DNA of 64,000 nt, from assembly GCF_020857975.1 (NCBI RefSeq), contig NZ_JACWUO010000009.1:1-64000 (forward strand), read 5' to 3'. The number at the start of each line of letters is the position of its first letter. Position 1 is the stretch's first letter. Both the position numbers and the translations under genes were made by a program. The DNA is from Stenotrophomonas rhizophila. GTDB taxonomy: Bacteria; Pseudomonadota; Gammaproteobacteria; Xanthomonadales; Xanthomonadaceae. Of this stretch, positions 35,501 to 46,115 are shown in pieces. The notes beneath the pieces are model-generated. The model ran no database searches. It was given only the letters and a program-made list of their open reading frames with translations, and was not told the DNA's origin.

Positions 35501-35825
35501 GCACGTCCTGCGCGGCGATGTCGATGTCGCGGTCCATCGAGAACTGCAGGATGATCGTGGACAGCCCCGCCGATGAATCGGAGGTCATGATCTCCAGCCC
35601 GGAGATCTGCCCGAACTGGCGCTCCAGCGGCGTGGTCACCAGCGAAGCCATGGTGACCGCGTTGGCGCCGGGGTACTGGGTGGTCACCACCAGGCTGGGC
35701 GCATCGATCTCGGGCAGCGCCGACACCGGCAGCTGGCGGTAGCCGAGGATGCCGAGTAGCAGCAGGCCCGCCATCAGCAGCGAAGTGGCGATCGGGCGGC
35801 GGATGAAAATCGTCGAAAAGCCCAC
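32586..35825 (-). CDS. smeJ: RND multidrug efflux permease, first subunit
   Basis: 1079-aa RND exporter, slightly longer than its partner. The FIRRPIATSLLMAG start and the ATGFVVDDAIVMIEN helix-4 motif with two Asp are intact. The periplasmic loop near residue 720 has an Asn/Thr/Ser/Gly-rich stretch. GTG start, with AAGGA seven bases upstream. Order fusion protein, RND, RND matches mdtABC of enterics and SmeIJK of S. maltophilia, which is linked there to resistance and envelope stress. I use the sme name by gene order and the organism guess. Confidence 0.9.
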   Translation of the reverse strand: MGFSTIFIRRPIATSLLMAGLLLLGILGYRQLPVSALPEIDAPSLVVTTQYPGANAVTMASLVTTPLERQFGQISGLEIMTSDSSAGLSTIILQFSMDRDIDIAAQDVQAAIRQATLPSSLPYQPVYNRVNPADAAIVTLKLTSDTRPLREVNNYADSILAQRLSQVQGVGLVSIAGNVRPAVRIQVNPAQLSNMGLTLEELRSALTQANVNAPKGSLNGKTQSYSIGTNDQLTSAAEYRDTIISYKNSRPVRLSDVANVVDGVENDQLAAWADGKPAVLLEVRRQPGANIVQTVERIRALLPQLQNVLPADVHLEIFNDRTETIRASVHEVQFTLILTIGLVVAVIFVFLRRLWATIIPSVAVPLSLAGTFGVMAFAGMSLDNLSLMALVVATGFVVDDAIVMIENIVRYIEQGKSGPEAAEIGAQQIGFTVLSLTISLVAVFLPLLLMPGVTGRLFHEFAWVLSIAVTLSMLISLTLTPMMCAYLLKPDALPEGEDAHERAAASGKATVWSRTVGLYERSLDWVLEHQPLTLAVAAGALVLTVVLYIVIPKGLLPEQDTGLITGVVQADQNIAFPQMEQRTKAVAEALRGDPAVTGVSAFIGAGTMNPTLNQGQLSIVLKERGDRDGLDEILPRLQKAVAGIPGVALYLKPVQDVTLDTRVAATEYQYSLSDVDSAQVALQATRMTEALRQRPELADVDNNLSNQGRALELTIDRDKASVLGVPMQTIDDTLYDAFGQRQISTIFTELNQYRVVLEVAPEFRTSTALMNQLAVASNGAGALTGSNATNFGQVTSSNSSTATGIGAQNTGIPVGAGNIIPLAALAEGRVTSTPLVVSHQQQLPAVTVSFNIAPGYSLSDAVKAIEETKASLDMPSQVHAQFIGKAAEFTGSQTDVVWLLLASLVLIYIVLGVLYESYIHPFTIISTLPPAGVGALLALMVCGLPLSVDGIVGIVLLIGIVKKNGIMMVDFAIEARRTGANAHEAIRRACLLRFRPIMMTTAAAMLGALPLALGTGIGSELRRPLGIAIVGGLLLSQLVTLYTTPVIYLYMERFSERLRQRREQRALRRGHGPAREPQA

Positions 35826-35913
35826 GGGCGGGTCCTTGCTGGTGCGTCGTGCTGCGTTGGATCAGGCGAACGCCGGCAGGTGGACCGGCGTCAGGAACGT
35901 GGGGCGGGCGCGA

Positions 35914-37167
35914 TCAGCGCGGACCGCCGCCGCGGCGTCCACCGCCACCCTGCTGCTGGGCGGCCTTGAGCTCGGCTTCGGTCGGCGCGGCCGGGGTTTC
36001 GCCCGGCTTGAGCGCGGTGACCTTGGCGCCCGGCTTGAGCCGGAACTGGCCTTCGCTCACGACCCGCTCGCCACCCTTCAGGCCGTCGGTGATCTGCACC
36101 TGGCTGTCGCCGACTTCCACGCCGCTCTTGACCGTCTGCATGGCCACGGTGCTGTCCGGCTTGACGATATAGACGTACTCCCCATCCGGGCCGCGCATCA
36201 CCGCCTGGGTCGGGATCACCACGCCGCCGGCGATGGTGCGCAGCTGCATGCGGACATTGACGAACTGGCCCGGCCACAGCGAATTGTCTTCGTTGTCGAA
36301 CAGGGCGCGCGCGCGGAAGGTGCCGCTGTCGCTGCTGATCTGGTTGTCGACCACGTCCAGCGTGCCGCCGTCGGTGAGCACGTGCGCATCGTTGCGGTCC
36401 AGCGCGGCGATATCCACCACGCCGGCGGCCTGGGCCTGGCGCACGGCCGGCAGTTGGCGCTCGGGCAGGTTGAACACCACATGGATCGGATGGATCTGGG
36501 TCAGCGTCACCAGCGCGGTGCCGGCGCTGACGATGTTGCCGGCATCGACCGCGCGGATCCCGGCGATGCCGCTGATCGGCGCGGTGACCCGGGTGTACTG
36601 CAGCTGCACCTGGGCGGCGCGCATGCTGGCCTCGTTGGCGGCCACCGCGCTTTCGAACTGGGCGACCTGGTTGCGCTGGGTGTCCAGGTCGGTCCTGGCC
36701 ACGTACTGGCGGTACTCGGGCGAATTGGAGCGCTGGTAGTTCGAGCGCGCGGTGGCCAGCTGGGCCTGGTTCTGGCGCTTGGCCGCCGCGGCTTCGTCGT
36801 AGCTGGCCTGCAGGGTGCGCGGATCGATCTGCGCGAGCAGGTCGCCCTTCTTCACTTCCTGGCCTTCCTTGAAGTTCAGGCTGATCAGCTGGCCGCCGAC
36901 CTGCGGGCTCACCGTGACGGTGTTCATGGCCGCCACCGTGCCCAACGCGCTGGCGTAGACCGGCACGTCCTGGCGCAGGGCCTGGACCACGGTAACCGGA
37001 ACCGGTCCGGCGTCGCGATCCCGGCCGTCCTTGCCGCCCTTGTCGGCACCGGCCGAGGTTGCCGCTGCATCGCCCTTGGGCTTGTCGCCGCCGAGCATGT
37101 GCATGCCGACAACGGCCACCACCAGCACTGCGGCCACCAGCAGCACGATCTTCCAGAAACGCGACAT
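35914..37167 (-). CDS. smeI: RND efflux periplasmic adaptor (membrane fusion protein)
   Basis: 417-aa adaptor that bridges the RND pump and an outer-membrane channel. An N-terminal membrane anchor (about 5-22) is followed by a low-complexity linker, the barrel-sandwich halves (AMNTVTVSPQVGGQL and QYTRVTAPISGIAG), an alpha-hairpin between them and a beta-barrel with PTQAVMRG. The C-terminal tail is Gln/Gly/Arg-rich. It is first in the operon; AGGAG precedes the ATG. No outer-membrane factor gene follows, so a channel encoded elsewhere must serve. Confidence 0.92.
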   Translation of the reverse strand: MSRFWKIVLLVAAVLVVAVVGMHMLGGDKPKGDAAATSAGADKGGKDGRDRDAGPVPVTVVQALRQDVPVYASALGTVAAMNTVTVSPQVGGQLISLNFKEGQEVKKGDLLAQIDPRTLQASYDEAAAAKRQNQAQLATARSNYQRSNSPEYRQYVARTDLDTQRNQVAQFESAVAANEASMRAAQVQLQYTRVTAPISGIAGIRAVDAGNIVSAGTALVTLTQIHPIHVVFNLPERQLPAVRQAQAAGVVDIAALDRNDAHVLTDGGTLDVVDNQISSDSGTFRARALFDNEDNSLWPGQFVNVRMQLRTIAGGVVIPTQAVMRGPDGEYVYIVKPDSTVAMQTVKSGVEVGDSQVQITDGLKGGERVVSEGQFRLKPGAKVTALKPGETPAAPTEAELKAAQQQGGGGRRGGGPR

Positions 37168-37396
37168 TCAAAACTCCTGAGGCTGGCGGAGGGCAGGGAC
37201 GGCCCGGTTGACTGGATGCAAAGCATACCCGTGCACCGTTGCCTTTCATGCATGACCGATGGGACGGTCGATCAGACCGGATGTGACCGGCCAGGTTCCA
37301 TGCAGCAACGCCTGCGGGCGCAGAAAGTTACAGCGCCGGGCGCGCCGATGGCCTACATTCAGATTCGACCGTCCCGAACGCCCGTGGAGATCCGCA

Positions 37397-38728
37397 ATGC
37401 CCCGTCTGCCGCTGCTGCTGTCCGCCCTGCTGCTTGCCTGCCCCGCGCTGGCCGCGGCCGCCCCCGCCGAACGCCCGGAAGTCACCGCCGCGGCGGCCCG
37501 TCTGAAGGCCAAGGTGGTCGACTGGCGACGCGATTTCCACCAGCACCCGGAATTGTCCAACCGCGAGGAACGCACCTCGGGCAAAGTGGCCGAACAGCTG
37601 CGCGCGATGGGGCTCAAGCCCATGACCGGGATCGCCCGCCATGGCGTGGTGGCGATCATCAAGGGCGGCAAGCCCGGCCCGCGGATCGCGCTGCGCGCGG
37701 ACATGGACGCGCTGCCGGTGACCGAACAGACCGGCCTGCCATTCGCCTCCAAGGCCACCAGCACCTACCGCGGCGAGACCGTGGGGGTGATGCATGCCTG
37801 CGGCCATGACGCCCATACCGCCACCCTGCTGGGGGTGGCCGAGGCGCTGGTGAAGATGCGCGACGACCTGCCGGGCGAAGTGATGCTGGTCTTCCAGCCC
37901 GCCGAGGAAGGCGCGCCGCCGCCGGAGGAGGGCGGTGCGGCGCTGATGCTCAAGGAAGGTCTGTTCAAGGACTTCAAGCCGGAGGCGGTGTTCGGCCTGC
38001 ACGTGTTCTCCAGCGTGGCGGCCGGGCAGATCGCGGTGCGTGGCGGCCCGCTGATGGCGGCTTCGGACCGGTTCGGGATCAAGGTGATCGGCCGCCAGAC
38101 GCATGGCTCGGCGCCCTGGAACGGGGTGGACCCGATCGTGGCCAGCGCCGACCTGGTCGGCACCGCACAGACCATCGTCAGCCGCCGTGCCAACCTGTCC
38201 AAGCAGCCGGCGGTGCTGACCTTCGGCGCGATCAAGGGCGGCATCCGCTACAACATCATCCCCGACGAGGTGGAGATGGTGGGCACCATCCGCACCTTCG
38301 ATGAAGGCATGCGCCAGCAGATCTTCGCCGACCTGCGCAACGTCGCCGAGCACACCGCCGCCGCCCACGGGGCCAAGACGGTGACGGACATCTACGAGTC
38401 CGAGGGCAACCCGGCCACGGTCAACGACCCGGCGCTGACCGCCAGGATGCTGCCCAGCCTGCAGGCGGTGGTGGGCAAGGACAATGTGTACGAGCCGCCG
38501 CTGCAGATGGGCGCCGAGGACTTCTCGCTGTATGCCAGGGAGGTGCCGGGGCTGTTCTTCTTCGTCGGCGCCACCGGCGCGGGGATCGACCCGGCCACCG
38601 CGCCGGCCAACCATTCGCCGAAGTTCCTGCTCGATGAAAAGGCGCTGGACGTGGGCCTGCGCGCGCTGCTGCAGGTGAGTCTGGATTATCTGAACGGAAC
38701 CGCGGTGGCTGCGCCTGCGGCGGGCTGA
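37397..38728 (+). CDS. Exported M20-family amidohydrolase/peptidase
   Basis: 443-aa zinc-type amidohydrolase of the M20D group (hippurate hydrolase, IAA-amino-acid hydrolase, N-acyl-amino-acid hydrolases). A clear signal peptide (about 1-22, LLACPALAAAAPA) sends it to the periplasm, unlike most relatives. Metal-site motifs: FHQHPELSNRE, RADMDALPV, HACGHDAHTA, and QPAEEGAPPPEEGG. The dimer domain is near 215-325. Start at the ATG just before the signal peptide. It diverges from the efflux operon. Confidence 0.87.
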   Translation: MPRLPLLLSALLLACPALAAAAPAERPEVTAAAARLKAKVVDWRRDFHQHPELSNREERTSGKVAEQLRAMGLKPMTGIARHGVVAIIKGGKPGPRIALRADMDALPVTEQTGLPFASKATSTYRGETVGVMHACGHDAHTATLLGVAEALVKMRDDLPGEVMLVFQPAEEGAPPPEEGGAALMLKEGLFKDFKPEAVFGLHVFSSVAAGQIAVRGGPLMAASDRFGIKVIGRQTHGSAPWNGVDPIVASADLVGTAQTIVSRRANLSKQPAVLTFGAIKGGIRYNIIPDEVEMVGTIRTFDEGMRQQIFADLRNVAEHTAAAHGAKTVTDIYESEGNPATVNDPALTARMLPSLQAVVGKDNVYEPPLQMGAEDFSLYAREVPGLFFFVGATGAGIDPATAPANHSPKFLLDEKALDVGLRALLQVSLDYLNGTAVAAPAAG

Positions 38729-38742
38729 GGCACCCGACCGGC

Positions 38743-38798
38743 GGTAGGCCCCGGCCGTTGGTCGGGGTGGTGCGACCACCAACGGTGGTCGCCTACCG
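38743..38798. repeat. Pair of GTAG palindromes, opposite orientation
   Basis: GGTAGGCCCCGGCCGTTGGTC (from 38743) and, inverted, a copy ending in GCCTACC (to 38798). They start 15 bases after the amidohydrolase stop, between it and queF. Confidence 0.7.
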
Positions 38799-38907
38799 TT
38801 GCTGTGCTGTCGGCGTAGCGCCGGGGACGAATACCCTGGTCGCCGGGGCCTCGTGCGTTCATTGCCGGACGCCGGACGCCGGAGGCCTACCGGCGTAAAA
38901 TGCCCGG

Positions 38908-39726
38908 ATGAATACCCCCCAGGACTCCAGCCTCGGCCGCGAGGTTGCTTACCCGTCGCAGTACGATCCCGCGCTGCTGTTCCCCATCCCACGCCGCGGC
39001 GCCCGCGAGGAGATCGGCCTGGACGAGGCGGCGCTGCCGTTCGTCGGCCATGACCGCTGGCAGGCCTATGAGCTGAGCTGGCTGGACCGGCGCGGCAAGC
39101 CGCGGGTGGCGGTGGCCACCATCAGCGTGCCGTGTACCTCGCCGAACCTGATCGAATCCAAGTCGTTCAAGCTGTACCTCAATTCGCTCAACAGCACCCG
39201 CTTCGACGATGACGAGGCCGCGCGGCACTGTATCGCCTCCGACCTGTCGGCCTGTGCCGGTGCGGTGGTGACGGTGCGCTTCGGGGTGCCGGTGCTGGTC
39301 GAGGACGCCGAGGGCCAGTCGCTGGACGGGCTGGAGGTGGCGATCGAACGCTATGGTCCGCCGGCGCCGGAGTTCCTCAGCGCCGATGCCGACCAGTTGG
39401 TGACCGAGACCCTGAGCTCGGCACTGCTGAAATCCAATTGCCCGGTCACCGGCCAGCCGGACTGGGCCAGCGTCAGCATCCGCTACCACGGCCCGCAGAT
39501 CGACCGCGAGGGGCTGCTGAAGTACCTGGTCAGCTACCGCGAGCATGCCGAGTTCCACGAGCAGTGCGTGGAGCGCATCTTCAGCGAGATCACCCAGCGT
39601 TGCGCCCCGCAATGGCTGGAAGTGGAGGCACGCTACACCCGCCGCGGCGGCCTGGACATCAACCCCTGGCGGGCCAGCCCGGGCATCGCCCATCCCACCC
39701 GCACCGTACGCGACCTGCGCCAGTAG
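38908..39726 (+). CDS. queF: NADPH-dependent 7-cyano-7-deazaguanine reductase
   Basis: 272-aa type II QueF that reduces preQ0 to preQ1 for the tRNA nucleoside queuosine, the only known nitrile-to-amine enzyme. The QueF motif ESKSFKLY is at residues 83-90, and the catalytic Cys178 is in [12 protein letters not shown]. Two T-fold halves give the long form, as in E. coli (282 aa). Its TAG stop codon lies inside the GTAG head of the repeat that follows. Confidence 0.96.
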   Translation: MNTPQDSSLGREVAYPSQYDPALLFPIPRRGAREEIGLDEAALPFVGHDRWQAYELSWLDRRGKPRVAVATISVPCTSPNLIESKSFKLYLNSLNSTRFDDDEAARHCIASDLSACAGAVVTVRFGVPVLVEDAEGQSLDGLEVAIERYGPPAPEFLSADADQLVTETLSSALLKSNCPVTGQPDWASVSIRYHGPQIDREGLLKYLVSYREHAEFHEQCVERIFSEITQRCAPQWLEVEARYTRRGGLDINPWRASPGIAHPTRTVRDLRQ

Positions 39727-39777
39727 GCATCGACCGTTGGTCGATGCGGGTAGGTATCGACCGTCGGCCGATGCAGG
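39723..39777. repeat. Two tandem GTAG palindromes at the queF stop
   Basis: GTAGGCATCGACCGTTGGTC (from 39723) and GTAGGTATCGACCGTCGGCC (from 39750), same orientation. The first GTAG supplies the queF stop codon, so the hairpin lies directly at the end of the message. Confidence 0.8.
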
Positions 39778-39933
39778 CACCCCGCCCGGCCGATCAAACC
39801 CCGGCCCCCCGGAGCCGGACGGCCGACCCACGCCCGGCAGACGTTGTCGCGTCTTCACATCCACGCCATGCCCCATTAACACCGGCTGTGACACCGTGCC
39901 TCCCATGTCGTCAATGAAGACGGGAGCGTGTGG

Positions 39934-40227
39934 ATGAGTACCGATAAGAAAGCCGATTTTTCCGGGGTCACCTCCAGCGTGGACACCACCGCGCAGAAGG
40001 TGGAGAAGGCCGATTTCTCCGGTGTGACCTCATCGGTGGATACCACTGCCGAGAAGGTCGGAGGCACCTACACCGTGCAGAAGGGCGACTCGCTGTCGAA
40101 GATCGCCAAACAGGAACTGGGCGATGCCAACGCCTGGCAGAAGATCTTCGAGGCCAACCGCGACGTGCTGGACGACCCGGACAAGATTTTCCCGGGCCAG
40201 ACCCTCACCTTGCCGCCGAAAGGCTGA
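39934..40227 (+). CDS. LysM-domain protein with duplicated N-terminal repeat
   Basis: 97-aa protein without signal peptide. Residues 6-24 and 25-43 are two copies of a 19-residue unit starting KADFSGVTSS and differing at only two positions. A LysM domain (about 46-95, TYTVQKGDSLSKIAKQ...FPGQTLTLP) follows, as in the YgaU/Kbp type that binds potassium or peptidoglycan. ATG 39934 is chosen because GGGAG lies seven bases before it; a GTG six bases earlier is too close. It lies 42 bases before the lipoprotein gene. Confidence 0.85.
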   Translation: MSTDKKADFSGVTSSVDTTAQKVEKADFSGVTSSVDTTAEKVGGTYTVQKGDSLSKIAKQELGDANAWQKIFEANRDVLDDPDKIFPGQTLTLPPKG

Positions 40228-40269
40228 GCCACCCTTGCTTGTAGTTCACTGATTCCTGGGAGGAATTTC

Positions 40270-40773
40270 ATGAAGAAGACGTCCATCAGTACTGCCGTAC
40301 TCGCTGCCCTGCTGGCCACCGTGGCATTGGCCGGTTGCAAGAAGAAGGAAGACACCGCCGACAACAATGCCCAGCCGGCCGCGACCACTCCGGCCGAACC
40401 GACACCGGCGCCGATGTCCGCGCCCGAGCCGATGGCTGCCGCTGCGGCGGTGAGCGTGACCGGTGTCACCGTGGGCAAGACCGCCGCGGCCGACAAGTCG
40501 GTAGCGAGTACTGCGCTGTTCGCGCCCAAGGACGACATCATCGTCTCGGTGCGCACCGACGGCACGGCGACCAACGCCAACGTGGGGGCCAAGCTGACCT
40601 ACCAGGATGGCCAGGTGGCCGGTGAGAACTCCCAGACGCTGAACACCACCGCGGCTGATACCACCAATATCACGTTCAAGAATGCCAAGGGCTGGCCGGC
40701 GGGCAAGTACCGCGCGGAAGTCACGGTAGATGGCAAGGCGGCTGGAACGCCGCAGGAGTTCGAGGTCAAGTAA
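40270..40773 (+). CDS. Putative lipoprotein, 167 aa
   Basis: Signal peptide with lipobox ALAGC (Cys about residue 23) followed by KKKE, then an Ala/Pro/Thr linker (about 30-60) and a beta-rich domain to the end. The ending GWPAGKYRAEVTVDGK...EFEVK looks like an immunoglobulin-like fold. Function unknown. GGGAGGAA precedes the ATG. It is followed by a good terminator, so it may end the LysM transcript. Confidence 0.82.
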   Translation: MKKTSISTAVLAALLATVALAGCKKKEDTADNNAQPAATTPAEPTPAPMSAPEPMAAAAAVSVTGVTVGKTAAADKSVASTALFAPKDDIIVSVRTDGTATNANVGAKLTYQDGQVAGENSQTLNTTAADTTNITFKNAKGWPAGKYRAEVTVDGKAAGTPQEFEVK

Positions 40774-40811
40774 GCCCGCGCCGATTCTCTCCCGGCAACT
40801 GGCTCACGATG

Positions 40812-40839
40812 GACGCAGCCGCGAGGCTGCGTCTTTTTT
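40812..40839 (+). terminator. Terminator after the lipoprotein gene
   Basis: GACGCAGCC, loop GCGA, GGCTGCGTC and TTTTTT. From here to the icd start (40840-41251) I see no convincing gene; open frames there are frame shadows without start signals. Confidence 0.88.
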
Positions 40840-41086
40840 ATGGGCGCAGGTCAACGAGAACATCGGCAGGCCGATCCACGGTCGGGTGCAGGGCGCTGGC
40901 ACCGTGTGGCCCAGGCAGGGGCGGCCCGTTCCCGGTTGCGGCTCCATCCGGGCGCACCGGCCGGGTGGTTGCAGTCGATACCGTCCAGCCCGGCGTTGGG
41001 GCGATCGTGCGCGGGGCAAGCCACACAGTGCAGACCACAGCGTTGCGTACGTTCGCGTATGGCCCGGCTTTGCTCCGGGGGGCTGA

Positions 41087-43483
<2,397 letters not shown>

Positions 43484-43511
43484 TCGGCACGTCCCTGTTG
43501 CAGCGAAGACG

Positions 43512-43538
43512 AACCCGCGCCCCGGCGCGGGTTTTTCT
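43512..43538 (+). terminator. icd terminator
   Basis: AACCCGCGC, loop CCCG, GCGCGGGTT and a TTTCTTT tail, 28 bases after the icd stop. The rest of the 301-base gap to the next gene carries a possible Clp site and that operon's start region. Confidence 0.9.
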
Positions 43539-43701
43539 TTGCCTGCCGCAGTGCGAAGGCAAGGGTGCGCAAAGCGTGATGTCCGTCAGCGACTGTCATC
43601 GGCGTGCAACGCCCAACTTTATGTCAAGAGGGCATGAAACTTGCCTGTCGCGTCGTGCTCTGTCGGAAAATGCCCCTGCCTTTGTGTAGTCCCATCCAAT
43701 C

Positions 43702-43717
43702 TGTGCAACCCATCACT
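43702..43717. promoter_or_regulatory. Possible Clp/CRP-type site
   Basis: TGTGC-AACCCA-TCACT matches eight of ten half-site bases of TGTGA-N6-TCACA. It lies 68 bases before the first gene of the GTPase/roadblock operon. Clp itself is encoded in this window. No clear -10/-35 pair was resolved around it, so activation or repression cannot be told. Confidence 0.4.
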
Positions 43718-43784
43718 ATCGGCCCGGAGGCGTTCACATAGGCTGTGGGTCTGGAGGGGTGAATCCAGCAACAGGGGAGCAGTC

Positions 43785-44741
43785 ATGGCCAGGGTGTTGG
43801 TGGTCGGATCGGATATCCAGGGAGAGCACGCCCTGCTGCAGCGGCTGCGCGATGCGTCCTCGTTGCCGGCCGGCAGCGTACGCAGCTGCCGCGATCTGGA
43901 CGACTGCGACCTGCTGGTCATCAAGGACACCCCGGCACTGCGCAACGCGGCGCTGCGCATGGTGCGCGAACATCCGCGCATCCAGTTCTGGGTTGAAGAC
44001 CAGCGCGGCGATCTGCGCATGGGCCAGCGCGACGACGCCCCGGCGATGGACGACAGCGCGATACGCCAGGCGCTCTGGCATATGCCCGCCTCTCCGGGCC
44101 CGCTCGAAGAACCCAGCCAGGCCCGCGGTGCCAAGGCGGTGACCGGCGCGTTGCGCGGCAGCCTGCAGAGCCGCCAGGGCCACGCGCTGCTGGCCCTGCG
44201 CGGCGAACCGCTGGTACTGATCGACTTCATCCGCGACCAGATGGTGATGCCCACCGGCGGCGACGCCGGCGGGCTGGCACAGACCCTGGCCGACGCGTTC
44301 GAGGAGCTGTCGCTGCACGGGCTGTCCGCACGCCGCTACGAGCAGCTGGCGGCCGAACAGCAACGCCTGCCGCTGCGCCCGCTGTTGTGGCAATGGGGGC
44401 AGCTGGGGACCGCCTGGCAGGACCTGGACAGGAAGCTGCAGCAGCACGCGCGGGTCAAGCTGCTGCGCTGGCCGGACTTCCGCGTGCTGGCCCACCAGCA
44501 CGACAGCTTCCGGCTGTGCTCGCTGCTGCTCAAGCGCGCCTGCAGCGTGGACGAATGCAGCCGCCTGCTCGACATGCCCGGCGCGGCCGTGCGCGAGTTC
44601 GTCCACCCGGCCTTCCTGTGCGGCTATGCCGCGCTGGAGGCACCGTCATCGGGAAGCTGGGCGGCACGCGAAGCCGGCGCGGCCGGCGGTTCGTTGCTGG
44701 CACGCATGTGGCGCGGGCTGCGCCGACGGGGCGGGGAGTAA
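43785..44741 (+). CDS. Unrecognised protein leading the GTPase/roadblock operon
   Basis: 318-aa cytoplasmic protein. The start RVLVVGSDIQGEHALLQRL looks like a Rossmann or receiver-like strand-helix, but no phospho-acceptor pattern follows. The centre (about 115-200) is a mixed alpha-beta part, and the C-terminal half is helical with LCSLLLKRACSVDECSRLL. A basic tail follows (RMWRGLRRRGG). I do not recognise the family. GGGGAGC precedes the ATG. It ends one base before the GTPase start and is probably a dedicated partner. Confidence 0.8.
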   Translation: MARVLVVGSDIQGEHALLQRLRDASSLPAGSVRSCRDLDDCDLLVIKDTPALRNAALRMVREHPRIQFWVEDQRGDLRMGQRDDAPAMDDSAIRQALWHMPASPGPLEEPSQARGAKAVTGALRGSLQSRQGHALLALRGEPLVLIDFIRDQMVMPTGGDAGGLAQTLADAFEELSLHGLSARRYEQLAAEQQRLPLRPLLWQWGQLGTAWQDLDRKLQQHARVKLLRWPDFRVLAHQHDSFRLCSLLLKRACSVDECSRLLDMPGAAVREFVHPAFLCGYAALEAPSSGSWAAREAGAAGGSLLARMWRGLRRRGGE

Positions 44742-44742
44742 C

Positions 44743-45291
44743 GTGCGCGAATACAAGATCGTGGTACTGGGCAGCATGGGCTGCGGCAAATCGACCCTGG
44801 TCCGGGCCATCGCCGAAGGCGCGGTGATCGACACCGACGTGCCCAACAGCGACCGTCGCGGTGCCGACAAGGCCTCCACCACGGTGGCGATGGACTATGC
44901 CGACATCGACCTGCCCAATGGCGACCGCCTGCGCCTGTACGGCACGCCGGGCCAGCAGCGGTTCGATTTCCTGTGGCCGATCCTGCTGCAGGGCGCCAGC
45001 GGCGTGGTACTGCTGCTCGATGCACGGCGCGAGGCGGCGGTGGCCGAACTGGACACCTATCTGGACGTACTGCGGCAACACGCGGTGCAGGTGCCGGCGG
45101 TGATCGGGGTATCGCACCTGGACCTGGCACCGGGCTTTGCGCTGGACGTCTGCGCCGAACACGCCGCAATCGGCGAACGGGCATTGCCGGTGGTGCCGGT
45201 GGACACCCGCGAGCGCGACCAGGGCCTGTGCCTGATGGATGTGCTGATGAGCGAAATGGAAACGTCCGAGCTGGTGATGGCCCATGGCTGA
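44743..45291 (+). CDS. MglA/SRPRB-like small GTPase
   Basis: 182-aa Ras-like P-loop GTPase. The P-loop GSMGCGKST is at residues 10-18 and switch II TPGQQRF at 68-74, with Gln where Ras has Gln61 and Pro-Gly instead of Ala-Gly. The G4 base-recognition motif NKxD appears as SHLD (124-127), so guanine specificity may be altered. Similar GTPases pair with roadblock proteins in MglA/MglB polarity systems and in Streptomyces conservons. GTG start immediately after the unknown gene; it overlaps the first roadblock gene by eight bases. Confidence 0.87.
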   Translation: MREYKIVVLGSMGCGKSTLVRAIAEGAVIDTDVPNSDRRGADKASTTVAMDYADIDLPNGDRLRLYGTPGQQRFDFLWPILLQGASGVVLLLDARREAAVAELDTYLDVLRQHAVQVPAVIGVSHLDLAPGFALDVCAEHAAIGERALPVVPVDTRERDQGLCLMDVLMSEMETSELVMAHG

Positions 45292-45772
45292 TGGACACAA
45301 TGCGCGGCACCTGGACGAGGCGTTGCGCGAACGGCTGGTTGGCCACCTGCGCCGCTTCACTGCCGAGCTCAACGGCGTGCGCAGCGCGGTGCTGGCCAGC
45401 GTCGATGGCTTTGCGGTGGTGCCGGCGGTAGGTGGGCACGGCAACGGCGAACGCCTGGCGGCGATGACCAGCGCGATGCTGGCCCTGGCCGCCGCAGTGG
45501 GCCGCGAGTTGTCGCTGGGCGAACTGGAAGTGCTGATGCTGGAGGCAGGCGAGGGCAAGGTATTGATGCTCGCGCTGCCGACGCTGCCGGTACCGCTGTT
45601 GCTGATGACCGCATGCGATGCGCGCTGCGTGATCGGCAAGGTGCTGTGGAGTGCGAAGGAATGTGGCCGCAACATCATGGCCGAACTCAGCGGATCACGA
45701 GCCGATCCGCCGGGGCACAACGGGCTCGACAACCAATGGGGTGCAACATGGCAGGACTCGACGAAACCTTGA
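45284..45772 (+). CDS. Roadblock/LC7 domain protein 1
   Basis: 162-aa protein with a roadblock/LC7 fold at about 10-135: helix, then strands SAVLASVDGFAVVPAV, a helix AAMTSAMLALAAAVGREL and strands EVLMLEAGEGKVLMLALP. In MglB such dimers act as GAP or exchange factor for the GTPase. The Gly/Asp/Asn tail is disordered and overlaps the next gene by 25 bases. The start lies inside the end of the GTPase gene, so the two are coupled. Confidence 0.85.
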   Translation: MADGHNARHLDEALRERLVGHLRRFTAELNGVRSAVLASVDGFAVVPAVGGHGNGERLAAMTSAMLALAAAVGRELSLGELEVLMLEAGEGKVLMLALPTLPVPLLLMTACDARCVIGKVLWSAKECGRNIMAELSGSRADPPGHNGLDNQWGATWQDSTKP

Positions 45773-46107
45773 ACGCGCTGATGACCATCGATGGTGCGCA
45801 GGCAGTGGCATTGGTGGATTGCGAAAGCGGCATGCTGCTGGGGGAGGCCGGTTCGGGGATGGATATGGAAGTAGCGGCGGCGGGCAATACCGAGGTGATC
45901 CGGGCCAAGATGAAGACGGCCGCGTCGCTCAACCTCAATGACACGATCGAGGACATCCTGATTTCGCTGGGCAAGGCGTACCACATCCTGCGCCCGGTCT
46001 CGCGCAAGAAGGGCCTGTTCCTGTATCTGGTGCTGGACCGCAACAAGTCCAACCTGGCGCTGGCGCGGCGCAAGGTGCAGGACGTGGAAGCCGAACTGGC
46101 GCTGTAA
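45748..46107 (+). CDS. Roadblock/LC7 domain protein 2
   Basis: 119-aa protein consisting only of a roadblock domain: LNALMTIDGAQAVALVDCES, GMLLGEAG, a helix with AAGNTEVIRAKMKTAASLNL and a C-terminal strand KKGLFLYLVLDR. Two different roadblock proteins could form a heterodimer on the GTPase. Start ATG is inside the previous gene, with GGGG upstream. A terminator follows, so this closes the four-gene operon. Confidence 0.87.
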   Translation: MAGLDETLNALMTIDGAQAVALVDCESGMLLGEAGSGMDMEVAAAGNTEVIRAKMKTAASLNLNDTIEDILISLGKAYHILRPVSRKKGLFLYLVLDRNKSNLALARRKVQDVEAELAL

Positions 46108-46115
46108 GGTTCCCT

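Noticed and set aside
29264..35576. Two frames above 1000 codons on the plus strand opposite the RND genes
   Set aside because: Shadow translations of conserved RND genes; low-complexity and without family motifs.
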